Positions 49,946 through 62,319 of a DNA stretch of 64,000 nucleotides are shown here, piece after piece. The DNA lies in the NCBI GenBank assembly GCA_038049695.1, contig CP142456.1, positions 67,421,922 through 67,485,921 of the forward strand. Direction: 5' to 3'. Under the pieces are notes generated by a model that saw nothing but the letters and a program-made list of their open reading frames with translations, ran no database searches and was not told where the DNA came from. Every line of letters begins with the position of its first letter. Position 1 is the first letter of the stretch. Origin of the DNA: Cinnamomum chago (Eukaryota > Streptophyta > Magnoliopsida > Laurales > Lauraceae). The translations under genes were made by a program, and so were the position numbers.

Positions 49946-52900
49946 TGTAAGGTCCGCGACCTTACTGGGTCAATTGGGCCCAATAGCAGGCCCGTTGACC
50001 CATTTATTTTTATTATTATTATAATTATTTGTATTTTAGATATTTAAATGGGTTTAGGCTTTGAGTGAGTTTCTTTTAGTGTTAGGATAGTGTCTGCGAA
50101 GTTTCGTTCGATTCCGAGTTCGTTTGATCCTAGCAGGGGGGTAGTTTGCAAATTAGGGGAAAATTGAGTGTTTTTCCAGAAAATTTCCATTACCGTGACT
50201 TTGGGTTCGTTGGAAAGGTCTCGTCGCGCTGATCATTTTTGTCTTCTGGCTCATCGCGATCCGATGATCAGAAACCCTTCAAATAGTCCATTCTTTCACC
50301 AGACCCACTTAAAGGGCAAATTGGTCTTTTCCTCCCTCTCTTCTTCTTAAACAGGGATTAGCCCTAATCTTATTACCACTTCTGCAATGAGAGTTACAAC
50401 AGCCCTCATTCTCCCTCTTCATCTTCTCAAGCCCAGATCTCCCTCCGGGAGAGATTACCTCCGCGATCCGGACCGCACATCTCCTTCCTTTCGATCTCCT
50501 CTCTCCATTGATACTAGTGGGTAAGCTTTTTCCATCATCAACTTTTCCATTCGTTTTCTCTTTTGTTTAGAATAGGTTGGATCATGATCTTTTTCCTTTC
50601 TTTCTTCTTCTCGGTGTTCTAGATTACTTTTGAGCGGGGTAGATTGTGATCTTCGTGGTAGAGAGCTCCTCCTTAAGCTTTTCCAATTTTTAATCATCTT
50701 CATGGTTGAGGCAAGTAGATATGCAATTATCTTTAATCATGTCTGTATTGTCTTCTTTTGATTGCAATGACACTCTTGTTAGATTACCCAAATTCCAAGC
50801 TTATTGTGGGTATTTCATTGGGATTAACATGTTAGGTTACATTTGAGGGTTGGATGGAATTAATCGTTAAAATGGTACCTTTTGATGTTTTTAATTTGAT
50901 AGAATGGATGGAAAGAATGATTAAAATGATTGGGAAGCATGAAGGCTCATTTTATGCAGGAAAAAGGAAGAAGAAAAACCCATTTTCGGGCTTAGCTACA
51001 GTGCCGATCGATTGGGCCTTCAGTCCGATCGATCGGACTGAAATTGCTCCCAGTTAACTGAGGCAAATCTCAGACCGATCGATCGGACCTCTTGTCCAAT
51101 CGATCGGAGGGCATGGTGAATTCTGACAACTTTCCGATGTTGTCTGATGAGCCACTGCGCATGGGATGAGTTAAAAAATAAAAAAATAAAAAAATGAGAA
51201 CGTTGACTGTCAGACCCCCTTAGCATATGGGTGAATAAAATAAAATAAAATAAAATAAAAAAACAAAGGGGAACAAAAACGTTGATGTGCTGACTGCCCT
51301 GACATGCATATATGAGTACTATTGGTTTATCAATATGATGAATCGGACCGGTGGATGGTGCGTTGCGCTTTATATATATATATTTATATATAAATATATA
51401 TATAAATGGGCAAACTTCTATGGGCCATAACTTCTGAACCATACGTCGGAATTTCGCGAGCCATATATCGTTGGAAAGCTCTTTGAGCGTAGAATCCAAT
51501 GATACATGTCTCGTGATGATTGGGGATCAGGTAAGGAAGTAGTTAAGGAGATTAATTATTAGACCACTTTCTTGTTAGTAACGAGATTGTTAGCCTAGGT
51601 TTGGGCCTTAGACATTGGAAACCATGAAACCACTCTCACGTGTCCATTAATGGGGTTTTGAAATCGTAGCACGTGGCTTGGTGTGCTTCGATGGGTTGTC
51701 TAGGTATTCGTGTATTGTGTATGGTTAACCGAATGCGTATGAAATTGAATCAATCGATGCTCAACATGATTGTACACCAAGGAAATTCTTTATAAGCATT
51801 GATTATTCAAATTCCCCACGTACTCCGTTAAAACACATATGGTACGTGGATGACAACACTTGCCTAGGATTGGGTTGTAATCTTTCCTTGATTTGTTAAT
51901 CGTATCCGTTGATTTTGTATCCTTGTACACTCTCTTGGCATAAAACACCTAATTAATTATGAAACATAATCCCTTGTAGAATTAGGACTTGGACCTGACT
52001 TAGAGTGTACCTTAGGACCCCGTGTTATGTAATTGATGAACATGACTGGCTAGACTGAAGGGATTATCATGTGATTGGATTTGTCTTGTATTGACTTGAA
52101 TGAGATAATCCCTATGAACGTGTCTGGTATATTGAGCTAGCCAGACTTGCTTGTCTTGGTCTATTCTTGTGTCAACACCACATTATTATTATTATTATTT
52201 GCATATCATGGCCAGCTGCAGTTTGGGGGTTTATTGATGGGCCGGTTACTCGGACATCGGGGTGGGCAGTCGGCTTTGGACGGCGTCCATGGCGTTGAAT
52301 AGTTGGGAGCGGGCTGGGACCGTGCTACTATTCCCAGGACCGGGAGCTGGGATCCCCCTGGAGCCGGACTTTGGTATCAGTAGTCCGGATATGATTGTTA
52401 CTGTTACCCCGTGAGGTGGCTAGGACATCCACGGAGTCTCCCTCTTGTGCATTGCATTATATTGGTAGTGGTGATTGTTAGTATTGCTAGGATTTCTATT
52501 TATGATCCTGATGGTTATTTACTCATGCTTTATGCCTAGATTCGATTCCTTGTATTCCCTTGATTACTATGCCTGTCATTACTCTTATATTTGATGCATG
52601 TCATGATTATTTATATATTGCTTATCTATTGCTCAACATGTCGTTGACCCTATTCCTTGGTGTGCAGACTCCTCAGGTGAGTACTATTACGAGGAGCAAT
52701 CAGGTGAGGAGATCCCAGAGGATCTCCAACCGGTTGAGGAGGAACGAGAGTGGCGTGCAGATGACGTAGAGTAGCGTCATCATTCCCGGCACGAGAGTGA
52801 TTCATCGGGACTCCCCTAGATTTTATTTCTTAGTCTATTATCTCTCGTTGAACTTTCACTTTATTGACTCACTATTGTTTTAAATGGCCTTGATTAGTGG

Positions 52901-53173
52901 GATGGCCATTGAATAAATCAATTTCCTTGTTTAAGTTTATTTTATTATTTGTTCAACTTTAATTTATATTGAGATTCATTATTCATTGTTGATATCCAAA
53001 TATGCCTAGAATTGTATGAGTTCCGCATATTCTTATTATATTTTAGGCTTGAAATATTATATCCTCACAGCGGACTTACGATCCTTAGGCCTAAAGGGCA
53101 AAATTTTTAATTAGCCCTAAATTTCACTCCCCGGATCCGGTTTATTCTCTAATCGGGTTCGGGGGACGTGACA
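49946..53173. mobile_element. Solo LTR (3.2 kb, gypsy-type) with perfect 5-bp TSD
   Basis: It begins TGTAAGGTCCGCGACC and ends TTCGGGGGACGTGACA. TCTAT flanks both sides (49941-49945 and 53174-53178). Length, ends and a palindrome array about 1.06 kb from the start parallel the LTRs at 2253 and 54479. A segment near 52670-52770 (GTGCAGACTCCTCAGG) lies in the 3' part. No internal coding is present. Confidence 0.9.
51003..51112. repeat. Paired CGATCGATCGG palindromes in the solo LTR
   Basis: Two pairs occur: CCGATCGATTGG with CCGATCGATCGG (51003-51038), and CCGATCGATCGG with CAATCGATCGG (51075-51109). They lie 70 bp apart. The inner core is TCGA as in the other arrays, but the flanking bases are GA/TC instead of GG/CC, so each palindrome stays symmetric. 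Confidence 0.85.
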
Positions 53174-53510
53174 TCTATCACATTAGTTAGCCAAAGGAGA
53201 TGATGTACAAGGTTTGGGGAGAGAGAGAGGGAGAGAGCTTTTAAGGTTGGAGCTTGGAACTCTAAGAAAAGAGAGGAAGTTAGGTGAGAAAATGGTCGGT
53301 TGATGCAACAGAAGACCAAATTGTCCTTTTTTTTAAAAAATTTTTTTGGGTTGGGCCTTCGGATCACAACTTGTATGGTTTAATTTTAGACTCGGTTCCA
53401 TAAAGGACATAAAAATAGGTTTTGTATTCGGATTTGATTATCGGTTGGTAACCACTTCTCTCCTAGATGACCAGGCATCGACCTTGATCTCACCCACTCC
53501 TCGCATGTGC

Positions 53511-53552
<42 letters not shown>

Positions 53553-54478
53553 ATTCTGCATATGTGGGTTCTGACTCCTTGCATGTGTAAGTTTCACTCC
53601 TTGAGTGTACGGGCTCTCTTCTCCCGTGTAGAAGTCTTTTAAGGTCCCAACCCTTTTAGCTGGGATATCGGGAATATATAAAAAATAAAAAAAATTGATG
53701 AGTTATTGGAATCTTCCCAAATCCATATATTATTAGCAGTCTAGATCCACTAATGACAACAATCCATTTAATCTTATAAGCAAGACTGGAAAGCTTATGA
53801 CTTGGACTTGACTTCCAACTCTAAAATATTGACTTAGAGAGAGTCATCTTGACGACTCTGGAGAGTCATGTTGAAGACTCTGGAGAGTCATATTTTTTTT
53901 AAAATATTTTAATAATACTAAAAAATTGGATCAAGCATTTATAAAATTTACATATACATGTATTTATATATTTTAATAATAAAAAAATTCAAATTCGTAA
54001 ATTTATCACATTTAAGTCAATCTGAACTGCTAGCTCTAACACGTTTTAATAATAGCAAATTCAAATTAATAAATTTGTTACATTTTTCTCAAACACTTTG
54101 AATTACAAACTCTAAACCTCAAGCATTAATTACTTATATTTGACTAGGTTAAGTTTATCGTATATTTGACTCGATCTTTTATCAAAATAAGGCGACTCGA
54201 CAAAGTCAAGAGTCAACTTGTCGAGTTTTCTAGCCTTTCTTATAACTAAGTCAAGGAAACTATAAAGAAGACCTACCTTTACATAACAGTTTTGCATAAA
54301 ATAAATGTCCCCTTTCTTATTACCTCTCAGTTAAATTTCACTCTAATTCTTTAATAGAGGTGATCAATCTGACAAAAGGCAAGAATAAAGGGATAGCTAG
54401 TGGTTGGAAGTCCCATTCTCACCCAATTGCACAATGTTTGGTCCTTGGGTTTTCTCTCTCGTATGTGGAATCGGTCCT
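53174..54478. other. Gene-free stretch between two LTR elements
   Basis: It holds a (CT)n microsatellite (53515-53550), a short tandem of GACTCTGGAGAGTCAT units (53850-53895), and GCATGTGTAAG-type motifs (53480-53630) that resemble the 6978 minisatellite in reverse. No gene was seen. Confidence 0.5.
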
Positions 54479-57400
54479 TGTGAGGCCCCACCCCTTGTGG
54501 ACCCTCACTTTTGGATTGAATACTATTTAATAACCTATAATAACTAATCATACTATTTATTAGGGATTAGTAAGGGTAGATAGGTATTTTTTTTATCTAA
54601 TTAAGCCTTTGTTGTAATTTATAGAGTTAATAAGGTGTCTTTTATAATTTTTTGAGTTAGTTAGTTGGTTAGAGGCCCTAGCTAGTAAATAGTATTTACT
54701 ATATGGGTTAATCCACTTGAAAAGCTTCTAAATTCCCACCTAAAGACCAAACTACCCATGACTCTAACCCTAATCCTATGTTAATTAAAAGGGTATTCTT
54801 GTACCTAGCCAAAAGCCCAACCTATATATACTACATTCATCCCAATCCCATACTCTAGCTACAATTCACTCTCTCATTTCCCTCCAATTCCCCCATCTCT
54901 CTCTCTCTAAAACCCTAGATTCGAGAACCCAAACAAGAAGAAGAAGATCATCTACTACAAGCTACAACCACTATCTATCTTAAGGAGCTCTTTCTTCTTG
55001 CTAATCTCTTCTTTTCCTTCCAATCAAGGTATTCTTCTTCATCTAATTCTATTTCCTTAGATTTCTTCTTTTCTCTCTCTAGTTCTTCTTCCTTATAGCA
55101 ATTCTCTTGTGGATGTGGGGGTAGGAGTTAAAGATCTCTCTAGATCTGAGTTTTGGGGCTGGTTTATGTTTTGGAGACTATAGGAGCTTGGGATTTCATT
55201 TTATAGCTTGGATCTCTCTTTTCTCTCTATACAATCTTGCAATTTGATCAAGGCAAGTGCCATATACTTATTTAGCATAGAATACATGTTTTCTCTTCCT
55301 TTGATTCCGTAATTTCAATTCAATTATTGTAGTTATGCTAGATCTATCATTTGAGCATAGTATTATGGATTTATGGCCATTGATGGATGAGATCTCTCAT
55401 TTGGAAGATCAATGGCCCATTTGATGATGGATGGATGTGTATTGAAGTGCTTTTTATGCTTTATATTGATCTTGTGATGTTTGGACGAGATTGGATGAGG
55501 TTTGGTGGAAAAATTGGATTGAAGGAGAAGAAATGCAGAATTCTGAAATTCTGCAGGTTATGTGTACTCGGTCGACCGACCTGCAGTCGCATCGACCGAG
55601 CACACTGGAAAACCAGAATAACCAAGTCTCAGTTAAATTTTACAGGTTTTGCAGGTCAAGTGTATTCGGTTGACCGGACTCTGCTCTCGGTCGACCGGAC
55701 ACACAGACCCTGCAGGAATTAACTGGGAGCTGGATTCTCCCTCAGACATAGACATCTTGTGTTCTCAGTGGACCGGACCCTGTCCCGGGTCGAACGAGTA
55801 CATAGAATTCGTAGTGAAAATGTCAAAGAGCTGGGACATCTTTTCCAGGTTTCCCTCGTATGTAGTCGACCGCCCAGGCCAGGAGGTCGACCGGACACAC
55901 AGTGAACTCCTAAGATCAGGACATTGCCTGCCAGGTTCTTGACCCCATATTTCCAGAGTACTTGGTCGACCGACCAGGCCAAGAAGTCGACCGAGCACAC
56001 TACGCAGAGGGTCGACCTGGGAGTCAACATCCTGACAGACCAGTGTAGTCGGTCGACCGAGCTGTGTGTCGGGTCGACCGAGGACACTGCATACAATGAT
56101 TTTCTAGTTTTCACATTTTGAGGTCGTGATCATTTGTGGGGCCCATTGACCATCCAAATGGACTTCTATTGCTGTGCCAAGCCCAGGTCAATGATGTGGC
56201 TCAACCTTGACTTGTGGGGACCACCAAGTAGGGTTTAGGGATTTGAATTGTCAGTGATTTGACCCTTAAAAGTAGCCAAAGATGCACGTAACTTCAGGAG
56301 CACCAAATACAACATTTTTGGCATCCGAGACTGCAGTTAGGGATCCAATTACTTGATGAGGCATTTTACCTGAGAGTGGACCGTTACCTAGGTTGGACCC
56401 TTGCCTTTTTCCATTATATTATATTGCTTGGAGGTTATTATACATTGTACTTCTCTCATATCCTTGTTCTTGTTATAAACCTGTTAATTAAATGAAAAAT
56501 GAAGGACTTGAACCTAGGACTTCCTAGAGGTGACCTGGTGGTGTGATTAGGTGGACACTGACCCGTGTCTGTGGCTAGGCGGGCCCTTTTATGGCCTAAG
56601 TATGGATGTGTATACCCTTAGATTGGAGAGGTGGATTATATTGGATTATTAACTCATTTTGGAGGAGAACGAATTGTTTATCATTGGAAATTGACTTGTT
56701 ACCTCGATTGGATTGTTTTAGACCAGGCCATATACCTGATGGGCCTTGGTATGGATCTAACGAGTGGACTTAGACGTGGATTGTGACCCATGGACTGAAT
56801 TGATACTTGGGCCTCTTAGAGACCTTGTTAGGACCTTGTTCACGCAAGGCAAAGCCTAGACAGACACAGACCTTTAATATTTTCTCGAGTCGGCATAGAC
56901 ATTCACTCAGTTGTTCTAAACTCAGCCTTTGGACTGATCATCACTGGTAGGAGCTATTTGTGAGTGTTGAGTGAGCTATCATGATGAGCTGTGTTTTAGA
57001 CGAACGGTGTGATGTCGAGTCCAGTCTTCCCGAGTGATGAGTGTGGTGAGACTGTTGAGTGTGATTTTGCGGGGCTAGTCATTCCCCAGCATTGGTGAGA
57101 TTCCCCGTCGAGACTATGTTCAGTATGGGAGGGCCGCGGCATAATATTCCGCGGTATCCAGCTCGTGTGAATGTGCCATATTGTGTTAGACTAGATATTA
57201 TGTTTATCCTGATTCTAAATGCTTATCTTGCTTAACTGCCTAGATCATTTAACTTGATATTATCTTTAACTGTGTAACTGTCTTTACTCTTTTTGATATA
57301 TATATATATCCTATGTTACTTGTAAATTATGACTTGTCAGATCTTTAGATCTGACCCATTCTTTGTGCTTAGGTTTCGACCCCGTTCCTGAGGACAGAGC

Positions 57401-57820
57401 GCTCGCACTAGTTGAGGCACCCGTAGTAGGGGACTATGGATGGGGACCAGCAGACCATGAGGTTGAGTTGGAAGTTGGAGAGCCGACACTCGGGGTGTTA
57501 GAGTTCTTGTTATTTTGGGATTTTGAGTAACTCTTGTAGTGAGCAGGGTAAAAATTGTAATAATTCTTTATAACTTTGACACTTTAGGCTGGATTTCAGC
57601 CCTGCTATATTTGTTACAGACTTATGATACCTTGTCATTGTTTTCGCTATATTAACATGCTTCCGCATTATTAACTGTTGATCTTACATTGTTTAAAAAG
57701 TTTTAAATTGGACCTCACTGCGGACCTACGATCTTGGAAGTTCTTGGACTTTCCAGGAAGTAGTACGCCAACTTTGGATATTTTGATGACTTTTTTGGTA
57801 TCCGGAATAGGGACGTTACA
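54479..57820 (+). repeat. 5' LTR of the chromovirus (3.34 kb)
   Basis: It starts TGTGAGGCCCCACCCC and ends GGGACGTTACA just before the primer site. A TATATATA box lies at 54823-54830, followed by a pyrimidine-rich, CCCTAGATTCG-containing stretch, so transcription probably starts near 54850. The palindrome array (55561-56095) would then be inside the transcribed leader, about 0.7 kb from the start. Confidence 0.88.
55561..56095 (+). repeat. Array of six palindrome-pair units, about 98-bp period
   Basis: Units start near 55561, 55659, 55757, 55857, 55955 and 56042. A typical unit has GTGTACTCGGTCGACCG, about 10 bases, then TCGACCGAGCACACTG. The left arm GTGTACTCGGTCGA and the right arm TCGACCGAGCACAC are almost exact reverse complements, so each unit can form a 14-bp stem, and each arm also contains its own GTCGAC palindrome. 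About 50 bp of non-palindromic spacer separates units. Units 1, 2, 5 and 6 keep most of the symmetry; unit 3 is degraded. An extra single GGTCGACCTGG lies near 56009. Confidence 0.9.
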
Positions 57821-57825
57821 TTTTA

Positions 57826-57838
57826 TGGTATCAAAGCG
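57826..57838 (+). promoter_or_regulatory. Primer-binding site (tRNA-iMet type)
   Basis: TGGTATCAAAGCG follows the LTR end by 5 bases. It matches the usual initiator-Met primer site TGGTATCAGAGC except at one position (A for G). Confidence 0.8.
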
Positions 57839-57970
57839 GGCAATCTCTAGAAACTTTAGGACGTGGTGACGATTTCAGTGTCGGGATACGTGTAAGGACG
57901 ATAGATTGGGTAGAACCAGTGCAGTCCTAAGTAATGGACTCGAACTGACACAATTCCCTTCTCTTGACAG

Positions 57971-59170
57971 ATGTCGGCAGATGAGGCCCCACCAGCAGAT
58001 CCAGCAGTCGGCGGTCAGCCCGACTATGAGCGCCGATTTCAGCAGTTCCTTCAGGCCTTCCTAGTCTCATAGGAGGCTCAGGCTTCAGCTCACCAGCAGC
58101 AAGCGGAGGACTTTGCACAGTTCCAAGTGCAGGTCCTAGACATTATCGAGAGGGTGGCGCAACCCGGTCCAGCAGGCGCACCTATTCAGGAGGCAGACCC
58201 AAACGCCATTTTTGAGCAATTCCTCAAGAGGGGACCATCAGAGTTTTCTAGCACAGAGGAATCACTAGTTGCTGATGATTGGATAGTGTGATGGAGAAGA
58301 TTTTTCGAGTCTTCTTGTACACCGACCGACAGAGAGTCCAGTTGGCAGCCTATTTGTTCAGAGGAGTTGCAGAGGATTGGTGGAGGGCCATTCAACATCC
58401 TTATGCGGGGATGGGTGATGAGATCGCTTAGACAGCCTTCAGATCAGACTTTCTTCGGAAGTTCATTCCCGCGCACATTAGAGATCAGAAGCTCAGGGAG
58501 TTCCAGACCCTCGTCCAGGGAGATATGACTGTCTATCAGTATGAGCTTCGTTTCACCCAGCTTTCTCGTTTTACTGAGGCTTTGATTACTCTAGAGTCTG
58601 AGAGGATCCGACGATTTATTGATGGGCTGAGAGATGATATCTAGCGACACATGGCGTGCATCGACTATCCTACTTATGAGAAGGCTGTGAGGAAGGCCTA
58701 TCGGGCAGAGGAGCGTCTCCAGCGAGTTGAGGCCATGCACCAGCAGAAATGGATTCGATCCGTTCCGGTCAGACAACAACCCATGATCCGACCACAGCAG
58801 CAGTTCCAGAGACGGAGGCCAGCAGGCCATATGAAGCAGTTTCATCATCAGCGATAGTAGCATCGTTAACCTGTCATATATTTTGACTGTGGTGAGCCAG
58901 GGCACCTTTCTAGAGCATGTCCATTCCGAGGAGGACAACCGCCAATGCTTCAGCTTTCGACACCTCCCAGAGCTCCAGCTCCAGCTGCTCAACCAGTCTG
59001 TCAGGTTGCACCAGTACCCCAACCACCACAGCAACTGCAGTATCGTGGGCCCCAGCAGGCCAGAGGTCAGCACCACCAGCGGGGACGACACTAGAGACCA
59101 CATGGACGGCAGGGTCAGCCGCAGAGACCCCAGGTTGTAGGACAGGCATTTGCACTTACACATGAGGAGG
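57971..59170 (+). pseudogene. Chromovirus gag remnant
   Basis: Gag packages the element RNA into cytoplasmic particles. It begins MSADEAPPADPAV at 57971. The gag fold follows with VADDWI, then YLFRGVAEDWWRAIQHPY and FLRKFIPAHIRDQKLREFQ and VYQYELRFTQLSRF (58260-58600), and AVRKAYRAEERL near 58690. The zinc knuckle FDCGEPGHLSRAC (58880-58920) lacks its first Cys, which is Tyr here. Breaks: TAG at 58070, a frameshift near 58288, TAG at 58429 and 58642, and three stops between 58850 and 58880. Most stops sit where Gln or Trp is expected. Confidence 0.85.
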
Positions 59171-59199
59171 CCGAGGCAGCAGGTAACATAGTTGAAGGT

Positions 59200-59566
59200 A
59201 CCCTTTCTATTTGTGATCATCTTGCTAGAGTATTGCTTGACCCAGGTGCGACACATTCGTATGTGTCTTCGTCTTTTGCTTTAGTCCTTGGTGGAGTAGG
59301 GAAGGAAATGCCTTGTATGCTAGTTGTATCTACACCTGTAGGTAAGAGGGTAGTGTGCCAGACTTACCACCCCAGATGTCGAGTACAGATCGGGGAGTAC
59401 ATTTTGTTTGCAGATTTGGTCGTGTTACTTATGCATGACTTCGACGTTATCTTGGGGATGAATTGGTTGGCCAGATACCGAGCAGTGATGGATTGCTTCG
59501 AGAAGACGGTCAGACTCACTATCGACGGTTTAGATGACACGATCGAGTTCGTAGGCGAGAGGAAGT
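59200..59566 (+). pseudogene. Chromovirus aspartic protease remnant
   Basis: The protease cuts the polyprotein. LARVLLDPGATHSYVSSSFA (near 59223-59282) is the active-site block, with DPGA as in many plant chromoviruses. VILGMNWLARYRAVMDC (near 59448-59500) is the conserved C-terminal block. The frame is open from 59233 to a TGA at 59566. Confidence 0.85.
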
Positions 59567-59586
59567 GACCCAGCACCAGAGTAATT

Positions 59587-61136
59587 TTGGCACTAAGGGC
59601 AAAGAGATTGGTGAGATCAGGCTGCGAGGGCTACATCGCATTCATCTTTGAGGACAAGCAGTCCAAGGGTGTGGAGGAGATTCCAGTGGTTCGCGAATCT
59701 CCAGACGTGTTTCCCGATGAGATCCCGGGATTACCACCAATCAGAGAGATCGACTTCACCATTGAGCTTGCACTAGGCACAACACCGATTTCTAGAGCTC
59801 CTTATTGCATGGCTCCGGCAGAGTTACTAGAGTTAAAGACGCAGTTGGAGGAGTTGCTAGACAAAGGCTTCATCAGGCCGAGCATGTCGCTGTGGGGTGC
59901 ACCAGTACTTTTTGTGAAGAAGAAGGATGGATCGATGAGAGTGTGCATCAACTACCGACAGTTGAACCAGGTAACAGTGAAGAACAAGTATCATCTTCCT
60001 CGGATCGACGAGCTCTTTGACCAGCTTCAGGGTGCTTAGTACTTTTCGAAGATAGATATGAGATTGGGATACCATTAGCCACGAGTCAAAGAGCAAGATG
60101 TGTAGAAGACAGCGTTCCGTACACGCTATGGCCACTACGAGTTCCTTGTGATGCCGTTCGGATTGATGAATGCACTGGCAGTGTTCACATCCCTAATGAA
60201 CAAGATCTTCGCTCCGTACCTCGACAGCTTCACAGTTGTGTTCATCGACGATGTGTTGGTCTATTCTAAGTCTAGAGAGGAGCAGAGCAGCATTTGAGGA
60301 CGTCTCTACAGTTGTTACACGACAACCAGTTGTACGCGAAGCTTAGCAAGTGCGAGTTCAGGTTGGAACAAGTAGTTTTCCTTGGGCATATCATCTCCAA
60401 GGACGGACTAGCAGTGGACCTAGCAAAGATAGAAGCAGTGGTGAATTGGGAGAGACCGAAAAATGCCACGGAGATTCGGAGTTTTCTTGGCTTAGTAGGC
60501 TACTATCGCAGATTTGTTAAGAGCTTCTCCATGATTTTAGCACCGTTGACCAAGCTGACACGAAAGGACGTACCGTTCGTATGGACAGATGCTTAAGAGA
60601 ACAGCTTCCAGGAGCTGAAGGAGAGACTGACGACAGCACCAATCTTATCCTTGCCTACCGGTAACGGTGGATTCCTAGTCTTCATCGATGCTTCGGGGAC
60701 CGGTCTAGGTTGTGTCTTGATGCAGGAGGGGAAGGTTATTGCCTATAGATCACGCCAGCTGAAAGAATATGAGAAAAAGTATGCTACACACGACTTGGAG
60801 CTAGCAGTGGTCGTTTTTGCATTGAAGTTATGGCAACACTATCTCTATGGGGAGAAATTCGAAGTGCATTTAGACCGTCGCAGCTTGCAGTACCTGTTCA
60901 CTCATAGCGACCTCAACAACCGACAGAGGAGATGGATGGAGTACATTAAGGATTACGACTTTCCTATCAAATACCATCCGGGTAAGGTGAATGTCGTAGC
61001 AGATGCTTTGAGCAAGAAGACCGCCCTCATCAGTTTTCTAGCAGCAAAGGGTGTGTGGACCGATGTCTTCAGTGGCTTAGATGTCCAGTTTCAGTCACTC
61101 AGCGAGAAAGTCATACTTGCTACCATGTCCGTGTGA
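59587..61136 (+). pseudogene. Chromovirus reverse transcriptase and RNase H remnant
   Basis: This enzyme copies the RNA into DNA. RT begins at [13 protein letters not shown] (near 59703), passes [20 protein letters not shown] (59875-59934) and holds the catalytic FIDDVLVYS (60241-60267). The connection domain [20 protein letters not shown] follows near 60440. RNase H runs from [13 protein letters not shown] (60679), where Asp is a metal ligand, to [10 protein letters not shown] (60991-61020). Stops occur at 60037, in the block around 60076-60105 (two) and at 60595. A frameshift lies near 60290. The last RNase H part is open. Confidence 0.88.
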
Positions 61137-62300
61137 GAACCAGAGTTACTAGAAAAGGTCAAGGACAGTCAGCGCAACGATCCCCAGCTTGTCAGAATGA
61201 TCGAGCAAATTAACAAGAGGCCAGAGCTCAGACTGATTGGTGGAGTGCTCTACTATCAGGACAGATTGTGCGTGCCAGATATTCAAGAGCTGAAGGACGA
61301 GATCTTAGCAGATGCACATCATAGCAGATATTCGATTCACCCCGGCAACACCAAGGTACCAAAACCTGAGGAGCTACTACTGGTGGAACAACATGAAGAA
61401 ACAGACCACAAGCTATGTCTCCAGATGCTTGACGTAGCAGCAGATCAAGACCGAACATCAGAAGCCGCCAGGACTACTTCACCAGCTTGATTTACCCTAG
61501 TGGAAGTGGAAGCATATTACCATGGACTTCATCGCAGGACTTCCAGTCACCAGGAGGCACCACGACGACATTTGGGTGATTATTGATTGATTGACCAAGT
61601 CAGCTCATTTCTTGCCAGTTTCGATGAGAACAGGACTCGACGTCCTTGTTAAGTTGTATGTGGACGGGATTATTTCCTTGCACGGAGTTCCAGCTTCGAT
61701 TGTTTCAGACAGAGACCCACGTTTCACTTCACATTTCTGGGAGAGTCTACAGCAGGCTTTGGGCACCGAGTTGAGTTTCAGCACCGCTTATCATCTTCAG
61801 ACAGATGGGTAGATCGAGCGCACCAACCAAACACTAGAGGACATGTTGAGAGCTTGTGTCTTGGACTACAAAGAGAACTGAGAAGATTCCTTACTACTTT
61901 GTGAGTTTGCTTACAACAACAGTTACCATTCGAGCATCAAGATGACACCGTTCGAGGCTCTGTACGAAAGGAGATGCAAGACCCCAGTCTGTTGGAAAAA
62001 AGTTGGTGTCAGGAGTTTCCATGGGCCATCCATAGTCAGCGACACCAGCGAGAAGGTTCGGTAAATGGTTGAGAACCTGAAGATTAGCCGCAGCCGACAA
62101 AAGAGCTATGCAGATAACCGGCGCAGACCTCTCGAGTTTCAGAAGGGAGACAAAGTATTCTTTAAGGTTTCCCCAACCAGAGGAACCCTTAGGTTTGGAG
62201 AGAAGGGTGCGCTTGCGCGAAGATATGCTGGACCGTTCGAGGTCAGGTCCAAGATCAGAGATGTCGCCTACAAGCTCCAGCTACCACCAGAGTTATCATG
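61137..62300 (+). pseudogene. Chromovirus integrase remnant
   Basis: Integrase inserts the DNA copy. The zinc-binding start AHHSRYSIHPGNTK (near 61315) is followed by frameshifts that break the Cys pair. The catalytic core has MDFIAGLPV (first Asp, near 61522), VSDRDPRFTSHFWESLQ (second Asp, near 61703) and ERTNQTLEDMLR (Glu region, near 61819). A GPF-type C-terminal block, ARRYAGPFEVRSKI, lies near 62216-62258. Stops occur near 61588, 61810, 61880, 62062 and 62300, mostly at expected Gln, Arg or Trp codons. Confidence 0.85.
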
Positions 62301-62319
62301 AGTACACGATGTCTTTCTT

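Noticed and set aside
51020-51499. Open minus-strand frame of 159 codons
   Set aside because: It covers the palindrome pairs and TA repeats of a solo LTR and has no domain.
55387-56121. Several open frames on both strands with Ser-Thr-Asp / Val-Asp-Arg repeats
   Set aside because: They are translations of the GTCGAC array in the LTR. The palindromes keep all frames open by base composition, so I do not read them as genes.
58591-59256. Open minus-strand frame of 221 codons
   Set aside because: It is antisense to the chromovirus gag and protease, with no known domain.
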